Assembly (NCBI GenBank): GCA_902796115.1
Contig: CADBNX010000128.1
Coordinates: 1-25,113 of the forward strand
Length of the DNA: 25,113 nucleotides
Direction: 5' to 3'
Source of the DNA: an uncultured Eubacteriales bacterium
Lineage (GTDB): Bacteria; Bacillota; Clostridia; Christensenellales; Aristaeellaceae
Position numbers and translations under genes: made by a program. The notes under the pieces were generated by a model, which saw only the letters and a program-made list of their open reading frames with translations, did not search any database and was not told the origin of the DNA. Positions 15,080 to 23,878 of the stretch are shown one piece after another. Each line of letters begins with the position of its first letter. The stretch's first letter is position 1.

Positions 15080-16202
15080 GAAGAAAAAGGAGCCGCTGAT
15101 CCATATCACCAAACGGGCGGCGCTGCCGTGGTATTTTGCCTGGGGCGTGCGCGCGCTTGCGGTGATCGCGGCGCTTGCGGTGTGCGCGCTGATCTGCATC
15201 CTGATGACGGGTGTTAATCCGCTGGAGCTGTACGCGACGATGTTCTCCGGTTCCTTCGGCACGACGAGGAGGACCTGGGTGACCATGCAGAATGTGGCGC
15301 TGCTGCTGTGCGTGTCGCTGGCGGTGACTCCCGCGTTCCGCATGCGCTTCTGGAATATCGGGGCGGAAGGACAGACCCTGATGGGCTGCTTTGCCGCGGC
15401 CGCCTGCATGATCCTGCTGCGCAACGCACTGCCGAACTGGGCCATCATCGCGTGCATGGTGATCGCGAGCGTTATGGCCGGAGCGCTGTGGGGCATGATC
15501 CCGGCGATTTTCAAGGCAAAATGGAACACCAACGAGACTCTCTTCACCCTGATGCTGAATTATATCGCGACGCAGCTGGTCGCTTATTTCTGCGTGGTAT
15601 GGGAATCTCCGAAAGGCGCGGGCCAGATCGGCATCATCAACCCGACCACGGGCGTGTACGCGGGACTCGGCTGGCTGCCGAACATCGGAAACGGTCCCGG
15701 CGCGAAATACCTGCTGAGCATCATCGTGATCGTGCTGATCTGCCTCTTCATGCACATTTATCTGAAGTACACGAAGCATGGATTTGAGATCTCCGTGGTC
15801 GGGGAAAGCGAGCGTACCGCGCGGTATGTGGGCATCAAGGTGAGCCGGGTCATCATCCGCACCATGTTCCTTTCCGGCGCGGTATGCGGCGTGGCGGGCC
15901 TTCTGCTGACGGGCTCCATCAATCACACCATGACGACGACCCTGGTGGGCGGGCGCGGCTTTACGGCGGTCATGGTATCCTGGCTTGCAAAGTTCAACCC
16001 CATCTGGATGATCCTGACCAGCCTCCTGCTGGTGTTCCTGCAGCGCGGGGCGGGGGAAATCTCCACTTCCTTCGGGCTGAACGAATCGTTTTCCGAAATC
16101 CTGACCGGCATCATTCTCTTTTTCATTATCGGCTGCGAGTTCTTTATCAGCTACAAAATCCATTTCCGCAAACCCGAGGGGAAGGTGAAGCAGCATGTTT
16201 GA
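15072..16202 (+). CDS. Nucleoside ABC transporter permease 1 (NupP-like)
   Basis: A 376-residue membrane permease of the BPD_transp_2 family, as in NupP/YufP. About ten hydrophobic helices are visible; the family motif WNIGAEGQTLMG lies at ~94-105, and TLVGGRGFTAVMVSWLAKFNP is conserved near the C-terminal third. ISVVGESERTARYVGIKVSR matches the cytoplasmic coupling loop of this family. GGAGGGG (15059-15065) is 6 bases before ATG 15072, preferred over an in-frame TTG at 15066. The start overlaps the ATPase stop (8 bases) and the end overlaps permease 2 (8 bases), so the three are translationally coupled. Confidence 0.92.
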   Translation: MSEKKKEPLIHITKRAALPWYFAWGVRALAVIAALAVCALICILMTGVNPLELYATMFSGSFGTTRRTWVTMQNVALLLCVSLAVTPAFRMRFWNIGAEGQTLMGCFAAAACMILLRNALPNWAIIACMVIASVMAGALWGMIPAIFKAKWNTNETLFTLMLNYIATQLVAYFCVVWESPKGAGQIGIINPTTGVYAGLGWLPNIGNGPGAKYLLSIIVIVLICLFMHIYLKYTKHGFEISVVGESERTARYVGIKVSRVIIRTMFLSGAVCGVAGLLLTGSINHTMTTTLVGGRGFTAVMVSWLAKFNPIWMILTSLLLVFLQRGAGEISTSFGLNESFSEILTGIILFFIIGCEFFISYKIHFRKPEGKVKQHV

Positions 16203-17190
16203 TCTGATCTCCTTTATTCCCAGGGCCGTAGCGCAGGGAATCCCGCTGCTGTACGGCTGCGTCGGAGAAACCCTGACTGAAAAATCGGGCAATCTGAACC
16301 TCGGAATTCCCGGCGTCATGTACACCGGAGCGATCTGCGGCGTGATCAGCGCGTTCTATTACGAGCAGTCGCTTGCGTCAAAGGCGGACGCGAACGCTTT
16401 CCTTGCCATCATGATTCCGCTTCTGGCCTGCCTCCTGGGTTCTCTTCTGATCGGGCTGCTGTACTGTTTTCTGACCGTGACATTGCGGGCCAATCAGAAC
16501 GTGACGGGCCTTACGATTACCACTTTCGGCGTCGGCATCGGCAATTTCTTCGGCGGAAGCCTGATCAAGCTGTCCGGCAGCGACGTGCCTTCCATTACTC
16601 TTTCCCTGACCAGCGCGTATTTTCATCAGTCCCTTCCCTTTGCGGACAGCCTTGGCTGGTTCGGGAAAATCTTTCTTTCCTACGGATTCCTGGCGTATCT
16701 GGCGGTGATCGTCGCCGTGATTGCCGGGTACGTGCTTCGCCGTACCCGAGTGGGACTGCACCTGCGCGCGGTGGGGGAAAGCCCGATGACGGCGGACGCG
16801 GCCGGCATCAGCATCGGCAGGTACAAGTATGCCGCCACCTGCATCGGCTGCATGATCGCGGGACTGGGCGGGCTGTATTATGTGATGGACTACGCGACCG
16901 GGGTATGGAGCAACAACGGCTTCGGGGATCGCGGATGGCTGGCCATCGCGCTGGTGATTTTTACGATCTGGCGGCCCAATGTGAGCATTCTGGCGTCCAT
17001 CCTGTTCGGCGGACTGTACATTCTGCATATGTATATTCCGTCCGGCATGAACCTTGCCGTGAAAGAACTGTATAAAATGATCCCCTATGTGGTGACGGTC
17101 ATCGTGCTGATCCTGACCAGCATGCGCAACCGCAGGGAAAACCAGCCGCCGGAAAGCCTGGGACTGCCGTATTTCAGAGAGGAGAGATAG
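16195..17190 (+). CDS. Nucleoside ABC transporter permease 2 (NupQ-like)
   Basis: A 331-residue partner permease of the same family, forming the membrane pore with permease 1. The N-terminal motif EKSGNLNLGIPGVMYTG (29-45) corresponds to the usual ERSGVVNIGLEG of this family, with Pro in place of the usual Glu. QNVTGLTITTFGVG and LHLRAVGESPMTADAAGISIGRYKY (coupling loop) are conserved, as is FGDRGWLAIALVIFTIWRP near the C-terminus. Around nine membrane helices are visible. Its stop is one base before the degV start. Confidence 0.92.
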   Translation: MFDLISFIPRAVAQGIPLLYGCVGETLTEKSGNLNLGIPGVMYTGAICGVISAFYYEQSLASKADANAFLAIMIPLLACLLGSLLIGLLYCFLTVTLRANQNVTGLTITTFGVGIGNFFGGSLIKLSGSDVPSITLSLTSAYFHQSLPFADSLGWFGKIFLSYGFLAYLAVIVAVIAGYVLRRTRVGLHLRAVGESPMTADAAGISIGRYKYAATCIGCMIAGLGGLYYVMDYATGVWSNNGFGDRGWLAIALVIFTIWRPNVSILASILFGGLYILHMYIPSGMNLAVKELYKMIPYVVTVIVLILTSMRNRRENQPPESLGLPYFREER

Positions 17191-17191
17191 T

Positions 17192-18082
17192 ATGAGCTTT
17201 TACATCCTGACAGACGCCGCCTGTGACCTGACGAATGAAGTGACGGGCGAATTCAAGGATTTCGGGATCATCCCGATGAATTATTCGATCGACGGGAAAG
17301 AGTATTCCTATCTTCCCACGGACGGGGAAGGCATCCGCTCGTTCTATGACGCGATGCGCAGCGAAGCCGTTCCCACCACGACGCAGGTGAGCCTGTACGC
17401 GAGCCAGAAAGCCATGCTGGATTTGGTGAAGCAGGGGCATGACGTGCTGTATATGGCTTTCTCCTCCGGCCTGTCCGGCACCTATCAGACCGCGGAAATG
17501 GCCCGGAACATGGTGCTGGAGAGCGAGCCGGGCGCCAAGATCCAGGTGGTGGACACGCTGTGCGCAAGCGCGGGCGAAGGCCTTCTGGTGTATTACGCGC
17601 TGAAAAAAAGGGACAGCGGAGCAACGCTGGAGGAAACCGCGAACTGGGTGATCCAGAACCGCCAGCGTCTGGTGCACTGGTTTACCGTATCGGATCTGGT
17701 ATACCTGAAGCGCGGCGGACGGGTGAGCGCAACGAGCGCGTATCTGGGAAACATGCTGAAAATCAAGCCTGTGATGCATGTCAATTACGAAGGCAAACTG
17801 ATCCCGGTGGAAAAGGTGCAGGGCAGAAAACGTTCCATCAAGCGCCTTGCGGAATGCACTGCGGAAAGCTTCGACCGCAGCGAAAAGGACCAGCTGATCC
17901 TGATCGGGCACAGCGACTGTCAGGAGGACGCGGAATACCTGAAGGAACTGATCGAAAAGGAGAACCTGCCCATCCGCAAGGTACAGCTGGTTCCGATCGG
18001 CTGCATCATCGGCGCGCACTCCGGCCCGGGCACGCTGGCCATTTTCAGCCTCGGTACGAGCCGGGACGTGGTGAAAAAATAA
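17192..18082 (+). CDS. DegV-family fatty-acid-binding protein
   Basis: A 296-residue cytosolic protein of the DegV/FakB family, which binds a fatty acid for phosphorylation by the FakA kinase. Family motifs: N-terminal TDAACDLT (7-14), PTTTQVS (61-67), SSGLSGTYQ (91-99), LKRGGRVSA (172-180) and the ligand-site HSGPGT (276-281). FakA is not in the window, so the protein probably serves a kinase encoded elsewhere. It begins one base after the permease stop, with GAGAGGAGAG upstream, and so is co-transcribed with the importer, though no purine link is known for the family. Confidence 0.92.
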   Translation: MSFYILTDAACDLTNEVTGEFKDFGIIPMNYSIDGKEYSYLPTDGEGIRSFYDAMRSEAVPTTTQVSLYASQKAMLDLVKQGHDVLYMAFSSGLSGTYQTAEMARNMVLESEPGAKIQVVDTLCASAGEGLLVYYALKKRDSGATLEETANWVIQNRQRLVHWFTVSDLVYLKRGGRVSATSAYLGNMLKIKPVMHVNYEGKLIPVEKVQGRKRSIKRLAECTAESFDRSEKDQLILIGHSDCQEDAEYLKELIEKENLPIRKVQLVPIGCIIGAHSGPGTLAIFSLGTSRDVVKK

Positions 18083-18089
18083 TCCATAC

Positions 18090-18107
18090 GACCGATCCGG
18101 GTCGGTC
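18090..18107 (+). other. Small hairpin between degV and traX genes
   Basis: GACCGA (18090-18095) and TCGGTC (18102-18107) form a 6-bp stem with a 6-nt loop, ending 9 bases before the next ATG. There is no T-run. It could dampen translation of the next gene, whose ribosome binding site is weak. Confidence 0.35.
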
Positions 18108-18116
18108 TTACGATTG

Positions 18117-18851
18117 ATGAAGAAAAAAAGTCTTGCGGGAAATACGAATACGGGATTGCTGAAGGCCGTGGCCGTACTGTTTATGGTCATGGATCACTGC
18201 GGGAAGCTGTTCTTTCCTGCGGTGCCGGAAATGCGCCTCCTGGGCCGTATCGCGTTCCCGCTTTTTGCGTGGGGGATCGTGATCGGGTGCGAGTATACGA
18301 AGGATATCCGGAAATACGCGCTGCGCATCCTGCTGACCGGGATCATATCCCAACCCCTGTATATGTTGGCTCTTCACCACCAATGGAATGATTTTTCGGT
18401 TTTTGTCACACTGCTTCTGGGCGTAATCGCCATTTTAGGGATTAAAAACGGGAAATTCGGCAGTGAAATATGGGCACCGATCATTTGCCTGGCCGCAACG
18501 GCTTACCTGAAAGCGGATTACGGATGGAAGGGCGTTGCGCTGATCCTGCTGCTGTGGGCGTGCAGAAAAAGCCGCGGCGCACTGGCCGCGGTGATGGTCG
18601 CGTTCTGCCTGTTCTGGGGACAGGGCACGGCGTCGGTTTCTTCTCTCTTCGGACTGCGCCTGCAGGCGGAAGGCGTGCTGGAACCGGTGCTGAACCTTGT
18701 GCTTCCGGTGCTCCGGATCCAGTTTTTTGCAATCCTGGCGCTTCCGTTCATGCTGATCGAGTCCTCCCACTCCTGGAGGACGCCCAAATGGCTCGGCTAC
18801 GCGATCTATCCGGCACACCTTGCGGTGCTGTATCTGATCCAGATCCTCTGA
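18117..18851 (+). CDS. TraX-family membrane protein
   Basis: A 244-residue membrane protein of the TraX family, named after the F-plasmid pilin acetylase and related to membrane acyltransferases. The signature LKAVAVLFMVMDHCGKLFF (15-33, Asp26-His27 as the likely catalytic pair) and LLGRIAFPLFAWG (41-53) are conserved; several further hydrophobic helices follow. Chromosomal copies are common in Clostridia without any conjugation genes, and none are seen here, so the role is probably acylation of some envelope component rather than pilin. ATG 18117 overlaps a TTG at 18114; no good ribosome site is visible. It is the last plus-strand gene and converges with the minus-strand operon. Confidence 0.82.
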   Translation: MKKKSLAGNTNTGLLKAVAVLFMVMDHCGKLFFPAVPEMRLLGRIAFPLFAWGIVIGCEYTKDIRKYALRILLTGIISQPLYMLALHHQWNDFSVFVTLLLGVIAILGIKNGKFGSEIWAPIICLAATAYLKADYGWKGVALILLLWACRKSRGALAAVMVAFCLFWGQGTASVSSLFGLRLQAEGVLEPVLNLVLPVLRIQFFAILALPFMLIESSHSWRTPKWLGYAIYPAHLAVLYLIQIL

Positions 18852-18883
18852 ACGGATCCGATCCGGGCTGCTCCTGAAAGCGC

Positions 18884-18899
18884 CGCGGTCTGTTCCGCG
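18884..18899. other. GC hairpin in the convergent gap
   Basis: CGCGG (18884-18888) and CCGCG (18895-18899) with a 6-nt loop lie in the 92-base gap between the converging traX and SDR genes. It could help end transcription, but neither strand has a T-run after it. Confidence 0.25.
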
Positions 18900-18943
18900 A
18901 GGGGCTCATGGCTGTGCAGGATGACGGGAGAAATGCAGTTCCC

Positions 18944-19753
18944 TCAGCCCCGCATCAGTGTTGTGCCGCCGTCTACGGGAAGGTTCGCGCCGGTGATGAA
19001 ACGCGCCTCGTCCGACGCGAGGAAAAGGGCGGCGTGCGCGGTATCCCAGGCGGTTCCCTGACCGCCGCGAAGAGGAACGCGGGCATTGCGCTCGCGGATT
19101 ACTTCTTCGCGGGTTTTTTTGAATTTCTCCTGGTTAAAAGTCAGGGCCATGGGAGTCTGCACCAATCCGAGCACAATGGTATTGACGCGGATGCCGTCCC
19201 GTGCAAACATGGAAGCGAAGAGTTCCCCCATGTGGATCATGCCCGCTTTGGTTATATTGTACATATTTCCGCCGCCCCGGACGCTGAGCCCGGCGATGGA
19301 AGCGATGAGCACTACGGCCCCGCCCTTTTCCTTCATCAGGGGACAGACGTTCCGGATCAGGAAAAGCGCTGTTTTCTCGTTGACGGCGACCATGGCGTCA
19401 TAGGTCTTCTCATCTACGGTGAGCAGACTGCGGTCGGACTGCATCATAATGCCGATATTGTCGACCAGGATATCGATGCTTCCGAGCGCCCGTGCCGCGT
19501 CCTCCGCCATACGCCTGACGGAGGCTTCATCGGTCGCGTCAAGCGCATAGGGGATCACTTTTGCCTGCGGGTTTTCCCGCAGAATGAGCTGGGCCGTTTC
19601 CTGCGCGCGCTCGATATGCCGGGCCGTGATGAAGCAGTTGGCGCCTTCACGGGCAAAGAGGATGGCGATGGCGCGGCCGTTTCCCATATCCTGTCCGGGG
19701 GTCTGGCCGGCGCCCGCGATGATGACGTTCTTTCCGGATAATCTTCCAGACAT
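18944..19753 (-). CDS. Short-chain dehydrogenase/reductase (SDR)
   Basis: A 269-residue cytosolic NAD(P)-dependent oxidoreductase with a Rossmann fold. The cofactor loop is expanded, GAGQTPGQDMGNGRA (14-28), rather than the plain TGxxxGIG. DNIG (98-101) replaces NNAG. The catalytic residues are Ser152, Tyr165 and Lys169 (YNITK). The C-terminal PVDGGTT motif is typical of the family. GGGGG (19764-19760) is 6 bases before the ATG. It is the last gene of the minus-strand glycoside-hydrolase-like operon, 12 bases after the preceding stop, so it probably oxidises or reduces a sugar or sugar-derived product of that pathway. The substrate cannot be assigned. Confidence 0.9.
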   Translation of the reverse strand: MSGRLSGKNVIIAGAGQTPGQDMGNGRAIAILFAREGANCFITARHIERAQETAQLILRENPQAKVIPYALDATDEASVRRMAEDAARALGSIDILVDNIGIMMQSDRSLLTVDEKTYDAMVAVNEKTALFLIRNVCPLMKEKGGAVVLIASIAGLSVRGGGNMYNITKAGMIHMGELFASMFARDGIRVNTIVLGLVQTPMALTFNQEKFKKTREEVIRERNARVPLRGGQGTAWDTAHAALFLASDEARFITGANLPVDGGTTLMRG

Positions 19754-19765
19754 AGGATGCCCCCT

Positions 19766-21841
19766 TTATTGATCTGAGGTTTCAGGCCGGTTGATTTCGA
19801 TGAGCATCTGAGCCGGATGCTCTCCCGTGGGAAGCAGAATAACACCGTCTTCGGTCCGGTACAGGGTATCGGTGAAAATCTCCCGGTACACGCCCGCTCT
19901 GCGCATGAAGACAGGGGTTTTTTCGCTCAGGGTATTGTATACGCCGGTGAAGCTTTCGTTGACGAACACGGCTTCCCCGTTTCGGGTATACAGGAACACG
20001 CCCGCATCTTCGGCGATATTCCGGAGCACCGCATCGGACAGATTGCCAAGGGCACTGTAGTACACGGTATACCCGTTTTTGCGGATCCTGGCAAGGGCGG
20101 GCCCGCGTCCGACTGCATAGCGGCCCAGCACTTCCGCACTCTCGTCCGCTACCGTCCAGCATGGGAAGGAAGGCTTGCTGTGGCCGTACTGCGTGCCCCA
20201 GGCGGATATCGCGGTTTCTTCGTCTCCGGTTTCCGCAAGATGCATTTCCAGCATATCCTGCATTTGCCGCACCGAAAGGCCGTCCTCCCGCACAAGATCG
20301 CACGCCTTGATAAAAAGCAGGCTCCTTCCGTCCTTTTTGAGACGGTTCCGGATGAATTCGCGCTGGGCGTCCGTCAGACGGAAAGCGTCCGTGAAGATGA
20401 CCAGTCTGTACGGGGCAGGGTCCACTTCGGTCAGGTCCGCCATGGAATAGATGTCAAAAGGCGCGCCCATCTTCATCAGCCCGCCCCGCTGTGAACAGAT
20501 CAGGGGCGTATTGACGGCGCTGGTTTTATTCACATTGTAGAGCGATTCGCCGTCCACGAAAACGGCCACCTGACTGACCGACGCGCGGGAGAGCGCGCGG
20601 CAGCGCCTGTACAGCTCACATTCGTGCCTGACTTCGTTCATCAGCGCGTCGTCAAAAAACCATCCTTCCAGCATGTCGAACCACCACAAAGCGGTTCTCC
20701 TGGCGATGCTGCCCATGAACTCCCTTCTCATGGCCTCGATGGTCTGGTGCCGGGTCCTCAGCGCTTCTCCTTTGGCGCGCATCTGCGCGAGCAGCCGGAG
20801 CGCTTCCGGGATGCCGGGTTCCCCGGCGCAAAGGCGGCGCGGATCAGACGGCAGGGAAGGCACCTTGAAGGTGGTGTGATCAAAAGAATTGAAATACATT
20901 TTCCCGTGCAGTTCCAGCGTGTCGGAAAGGAGCATCGCGGCGCTCGGCTGGTCGAAGGCCCGGAACTGGTAGGAGGAAGGCGTCGCGAACAGGTCAATGT
21001 CCGGACTGCGGTATACCCGGTCAAAATCGAGGTGTCCGGCGTTCCACATCCGTGCGCCCAATAATTCCAGGATATAGCCGAAGAATACGCCGACGATCTT
21101 TTTGTGCCGCAGCACTTCCTGTGCTTTTTCCGCGAAGTACAGGACGGTGCCGGAAATCAGCCCGTGATGAAAGCGGCGGTACCGGATCAGGCTGCCGTCC
21201 TTCACGGGATCCAGAAAAATCTGCTTTTCGTCTTTTTCAAGCACGTCCTGTTCCGGGATCTCCGCGGCCGGATCGCCCAGCCATTTCCGGTAGGCGGCGG
21301 TCTTGATGGGATGGGCCGCTTCGTAATCCCTGTCACTGAACCATTCTGTGGTGGTGCCGCCCAACAGAAAATAGCCGATCACATAATCATCGTATTTTTC
21401 TTCGGTGTGGCATATCAATGCCTGCAGGTAATCCGCCGTGTCCTGCCGCCAGGCTTCGTCTCCCGCGATCTGGGAGAGATGGGTGAAGGAATCGGGCGCG
21501 TCGCCGTGCAGCTTTCGCCACCATTCCCGGCTGTCCAGGTGTACGTTGATGAACACATGCGCTTCCGGCGCGTTCTCCCGGAAGAATTCGATCTGCCGGT
21601 CCAGGTTTTCAAACCGGTAATCCTGCGGTCCGAACCAGGTTTCCCCGAACGCGGAATAGGGGACTTTCAGCGCGGAAAGACGGGAAGAACAGTACACGTG
21701 GAAGATCCGCACCCCGGCTTTGTAGAAATCCCCGACATTGTTGGCGGTAGGCCGGAAGGATTTGAAGGCAAGTCCGTCCAGAATCTTCCCGTCCGCTTCG
21801 ATTTGACAAACCCCGTTATCTCTGATGATCCGCGTCCGCAT
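19766..21841 (-). CDS. GH42-like TIM-barrel protein with trimerisation-type domain, unusual active site
   Basis: A 691-residue protein without a signal peptide, so cytosolic. Residues ~30-400 look like a beta-galactosidase-type (GH42-like) TIM barrel: ETWFGPQDYRFENLDRQIEFF (67-87), FINVHLDSREWW (97-108), and VIGYFLLGGTTTEWFSD (154-170), in which Glu166 is the likely acid/base. Residues ~420-560 resemble the GH42 trimerisation domain (YRLVIFTDAFRLTDAQREFIRNRL). At the expected nucleophile strand the sequence is HGKMYFNSFDHTTF (312-325), lacking the Glu usual in relatives. AGGAGGG (21859-21853) overlaps the previous stop and precedes the ATG by 11 bases. Probably acts on an oligosaccharide or glycoside of unknown identity. 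Confidence 0.75.
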   Translation of the reverse strand: MRTRIIRDNGVCQIEADGKILDGLAFKSFRPTANNVGDFYKAGVRIFHVYCSSRLSALKVPYSAFGETWFGPQDYRFENLDRQIEFFRENAPEAHVFINVHLDSREWWRKLHGDAPDSFTHLSQIAGDEAWRQDTADYLQALICHTEEKYDDYVIGYFLLGGTTTEWFSDRDYEAAHPIKTAAYRKWLGDPAAEIPEQDVLEKDEKQIFLDPVKDGSLIRYRRFHHGLISGTVLYFAEKAQEVLRHKKIVGVFFGYILELLGARMWNAGHLDFDRVYRSPDIDLFATPSSYQFRAFDQPSAAMLLSDTLELHGKMYFNSFDHTTFKVPSLPSDPRRLCAGEPGIPEALRLLAQMRAKGEALRTRHQTIEAMRREFMGSIARRTALWWFDMLEGWFFDDALMNEVRHECELYRRCRALSRASVSQVAVFVDGESLYNVNKTSAVNTPLICSQRGGLMKMGAPFDIYSMADLTEVDPAPYRLVIFTDAFRLTDAQREFIRNRLKKDGRSLLFIKACDLVREDGLSVRQMQDMLEMHLAETGDEETAISAWGTQYGHSKPSFPCWTVADESAEVLGRYAVGRGPALARIRKNGYTVYYSALGNLSDAVLRNIAEDAGVFLYTRNGEAVFVNESFTGVYNTLSEKTPVFMRRAGVYREIFTDTLYRTEDGVILLPTGEHPAQMLIEINRPETSDQ

Positions 21842-21859
21842 GACTGATGCTTCCCTCCT

Positions 21860-23863
21860 TTACAGTTCGATGAAAGTGACCTGATCCTTCCGGAGCGTCA
21901 CGGTTCTGACCGTGCCTGTCTCCGTATTCGTGTAGGTTTCCGAGGCAGTGCCGTCGGTATCGTTCCAGACGGCGATGCCGAGGCCGCCGTCCTGCGCACG
22001 GTAGGCTTTTTGACGGAAAACGCCGTTTGCCGCCGTGAATCCGTCCTCATCGATGAATAAGCCGTGGAAGAAGTATTTGGCCCACTGTTTCCGCAGCGCG
22101 ATCAGCTTCGCGGCATAGGCGGTATAGTTGGGGATATCCTCCGGAGTGCCCGCGCAGCGGAAGATGGACAGGTCGAACGCGAGCCCGTACATGAAGGTGT
22201 AATTGCAGTTGTCCAGCATGTTTTCCTCATCCAGCGCCATGTTCCGGTTCACCATATGCACCTCGGGGAAGGTATACCGGTAGAACTCCGTCATCAAATC
22301 CCTGTTGCGGGGCACATAGCTGCCGCCGCCGGGCTGCACGATATCCATGTGCTGCGCGTAGATATCCACGCAGTGCTCCTGCATGATGATGCGGTCGCCT
22401 TTTTCATGGATATTCCGGCGCAGGTCCGCGTAGCGCCGCGCTTTGGAGGAGCGGGCTTCGTTTGGCTTTTCGTGATCGTGGCCTTTGACGCAGCAGAACA
22501 GCGGCCGGAAGCCGCCCAGGTCGTACAGCACGCCGTCCGCGCCGAGGGACAGGCAGTAATCCGCGGTTTTCAGCATTTTCCGGTGCCACTGGTCGGAGCC
22601 GGAGCAGGCGCAGCACTGGCTGTGGGCAAGGTTCATCATTTTGCGGTACGTGCCGTCCGCACCGTAGGTTTCGCTGAAACGCACGTCGTCGCCCCAGATA
22701 TCCTTTACCAGTACGGCTTCCCCGTTTTCTTCCCGGTAGTAGCGGCTCTTTTTATCCACGGCGAGATAGCTGACGAACATGAACAGTTTTCCGCCTTTTG
22801 CGTGTACATATTCCACGCCTTTTTTGAAATCATCGGCATACTGCGGATCCAGCACATAATCCGGACGGTAATGGCCGAACCCGGCTTTGGGCCAGCCGAG
22901 GACGAACAGCGTATTCAGCCCCATGGCCTGTACCTGGTCGAACAGGCGCGGGATATCCGTGAAGCGGAAATTGAATTCACCGCTCTGTGTGCGGAAGATG
23001 CAGCGCAGCCAGCCCTGGAATTCTTTTGCCCAGTCCGGTTTCTCCGGCGCCTTCCAGCCGTATTCCTCTTCCATCCAGCGGCGGTAGAAGCGCGCGGCGG
23101 CGTGCCAGTCCCCGTCCAGCACGGCGTATACGACAGGCGGTGTTTCCCAGTCTTCCCCCGGATACAGGAAGGGGTATTGATTGATGCCGAGCCTGAGTGT
23201 GTTGTCAGACATGCGGCGCTCCGTGTGCATGCAGATCATGCGGTGCTTCACATCGTGGTTGCCGATGTAGACGGTTTCCCTGTCATTGGTCAGGCAGAAC
23301 CACTGCATGCAGCTGGGGGCGGGATAAGGAATGTCGAGGTCCGAGTGCCGCTGTTCCGGACGATCGTATTTGCGCGTGACCAGCTTCGAGTAACGGAAGA
23401 AATCGGCGTGCGCGGGATCATGGATACGCTGGCCCATGGGCCGAGGAACCAGCAGGGAATCCTTCGCGCAGTCCCCGTCCAGCGCCCGGATGCCGGCAAA
23501 GGCGGCGGTCTGCAGCTCCATCACGTTCACCTGCGAACGGTTTTCGACGGACGCTGTAACGCTGAGACGGTTTTCTCCGAGCGTCAGGGTATAGGTGAGG
23601 CGGATGTCAAGCACGCCGTCCGGGCCGTTCAGCGTGGGATAGCATATCTGCATCCGATCACCGGAAACGGTGATTTCCGCGCCGCTCTGATCGGAGGTCA
23701 TGACCGGGCGCTCGTCGAAGTCCCCGATCTGATAGAGCAGCCGGAAAAGCTCTCCCGGCGCGCGGCAGTATTCGTGCTCCTTTTTTACGTTATAAACGGA
23801 ACAGACAAGTCCCTTCTCATTCACGGAATACGAGAGCCATTCGTTTTTCAGGGTGTGCAGCAT
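21860..23863 (-). CDS. DUF6259-type glycosidase-like protein
   Basis: A 667-residue protein with no signal peptide. Residues ~1-265 are a beta-sandwich rich in Tyr and Asn, similar to mutarotase-like N-terminal domains. Residues ~280-590 look like a TIM barrel: FQGWLRCIFRTQSGEFNFRF (282-301), DIPRLFDQVQAMGLNTLFVLGW (303-324), GADGVLYDLGG (441-451, with Asp448 a candidate catalytic acid) and RIIMQEHCVDIY (491-502, with Glu496). A short beta C-terminal domain follows. The pattern matches proteins annotated DUF6259 in gut Clostridia; I am recalling that family rather than comparing with it. AAGGAGG (23880-23874) overlaps the upstream stop. Likely an intracellular glycoside hydrolase, substrate unknown. 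Confidence 0.7.
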   Translation of the reverse strand: MLHTLKNEWLSYSVNEKGLVCSVYNVKKEHEYCRAPGELFRLLYQIGDFDERPVMTSDQSGAEITVSGDRMQICYPTLNGPDGVLDIRLTYTLTLGENRLSVTASVENRSQVNVMELQTAAFAGIRALDGDCAKDSLLVPRPMGQRIHDPAHADFFRYSKLVTRKYDRPEQRHSDLDIPYPAPSCMQWFCLTNDRETVYIGNHDVKHRMICMHTERRMSDNTLRLGINQYPFLYPGEDWETPPVVYAVLDGDWHAAARFYRRWMEEEYGWKAPEKPDWAKEFQGWLRCIFRTQSGEFNFRFTDIPRLFDQVQAMGLNTLFVLGWPKAGFGHYRPDYVLDPQYADDFKKGVEYVHAKGGKLFMFVSYLAVDKKSRYYREENGEAVLVKDIWGDDVRFSETYGADGTYRKMMNLAHSQCCACSGSDQWHRKMLKTADYCLSLGADGVLYDLGGFRPLFCCVKGHDHEKPNEARSSKARRYADLRRNIHEKGDRIIMQEHCVDIYAQHMDIVQPGGGSYVPRNRDLMTEFYRYTFPEVHMVNRNMALDEENMLDNCNYTFMYGLAFDLSIFRCAGTPEDIPNYTAYAAKLIALRKQWAKYFFHGLFIDEDGFTAANGVFRQKAYRAQDGGLGIAVWNDTDGTASETYTNTETGTVRTVTLRKDQVTFIEL

Positions 23864-23878
23864 TCAGGCGATTCCTCC

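Noticed and set aside
13397..15547. Long minus-strand open frame of ~716 codons
   Set aside because: It is antisense to the ABC ATPase and permease genes, which have clear family motifs. The protein is rich in His/Arg, as expected of a mirror frame in GC-rich DNA.
18117..18851. TraX as a sign of an integrative conjugative element
   Set aside because: No relaxase, integrase, type IV secretion gene or attachment-site repeat is visible; chromosomal TraX homologs are common in Clostridia.
18852..18943. Bidirectional terminator in the convergent gap
   Set aside because: Only a 5-bp GC hairpin is present and neither strand has a T-run.
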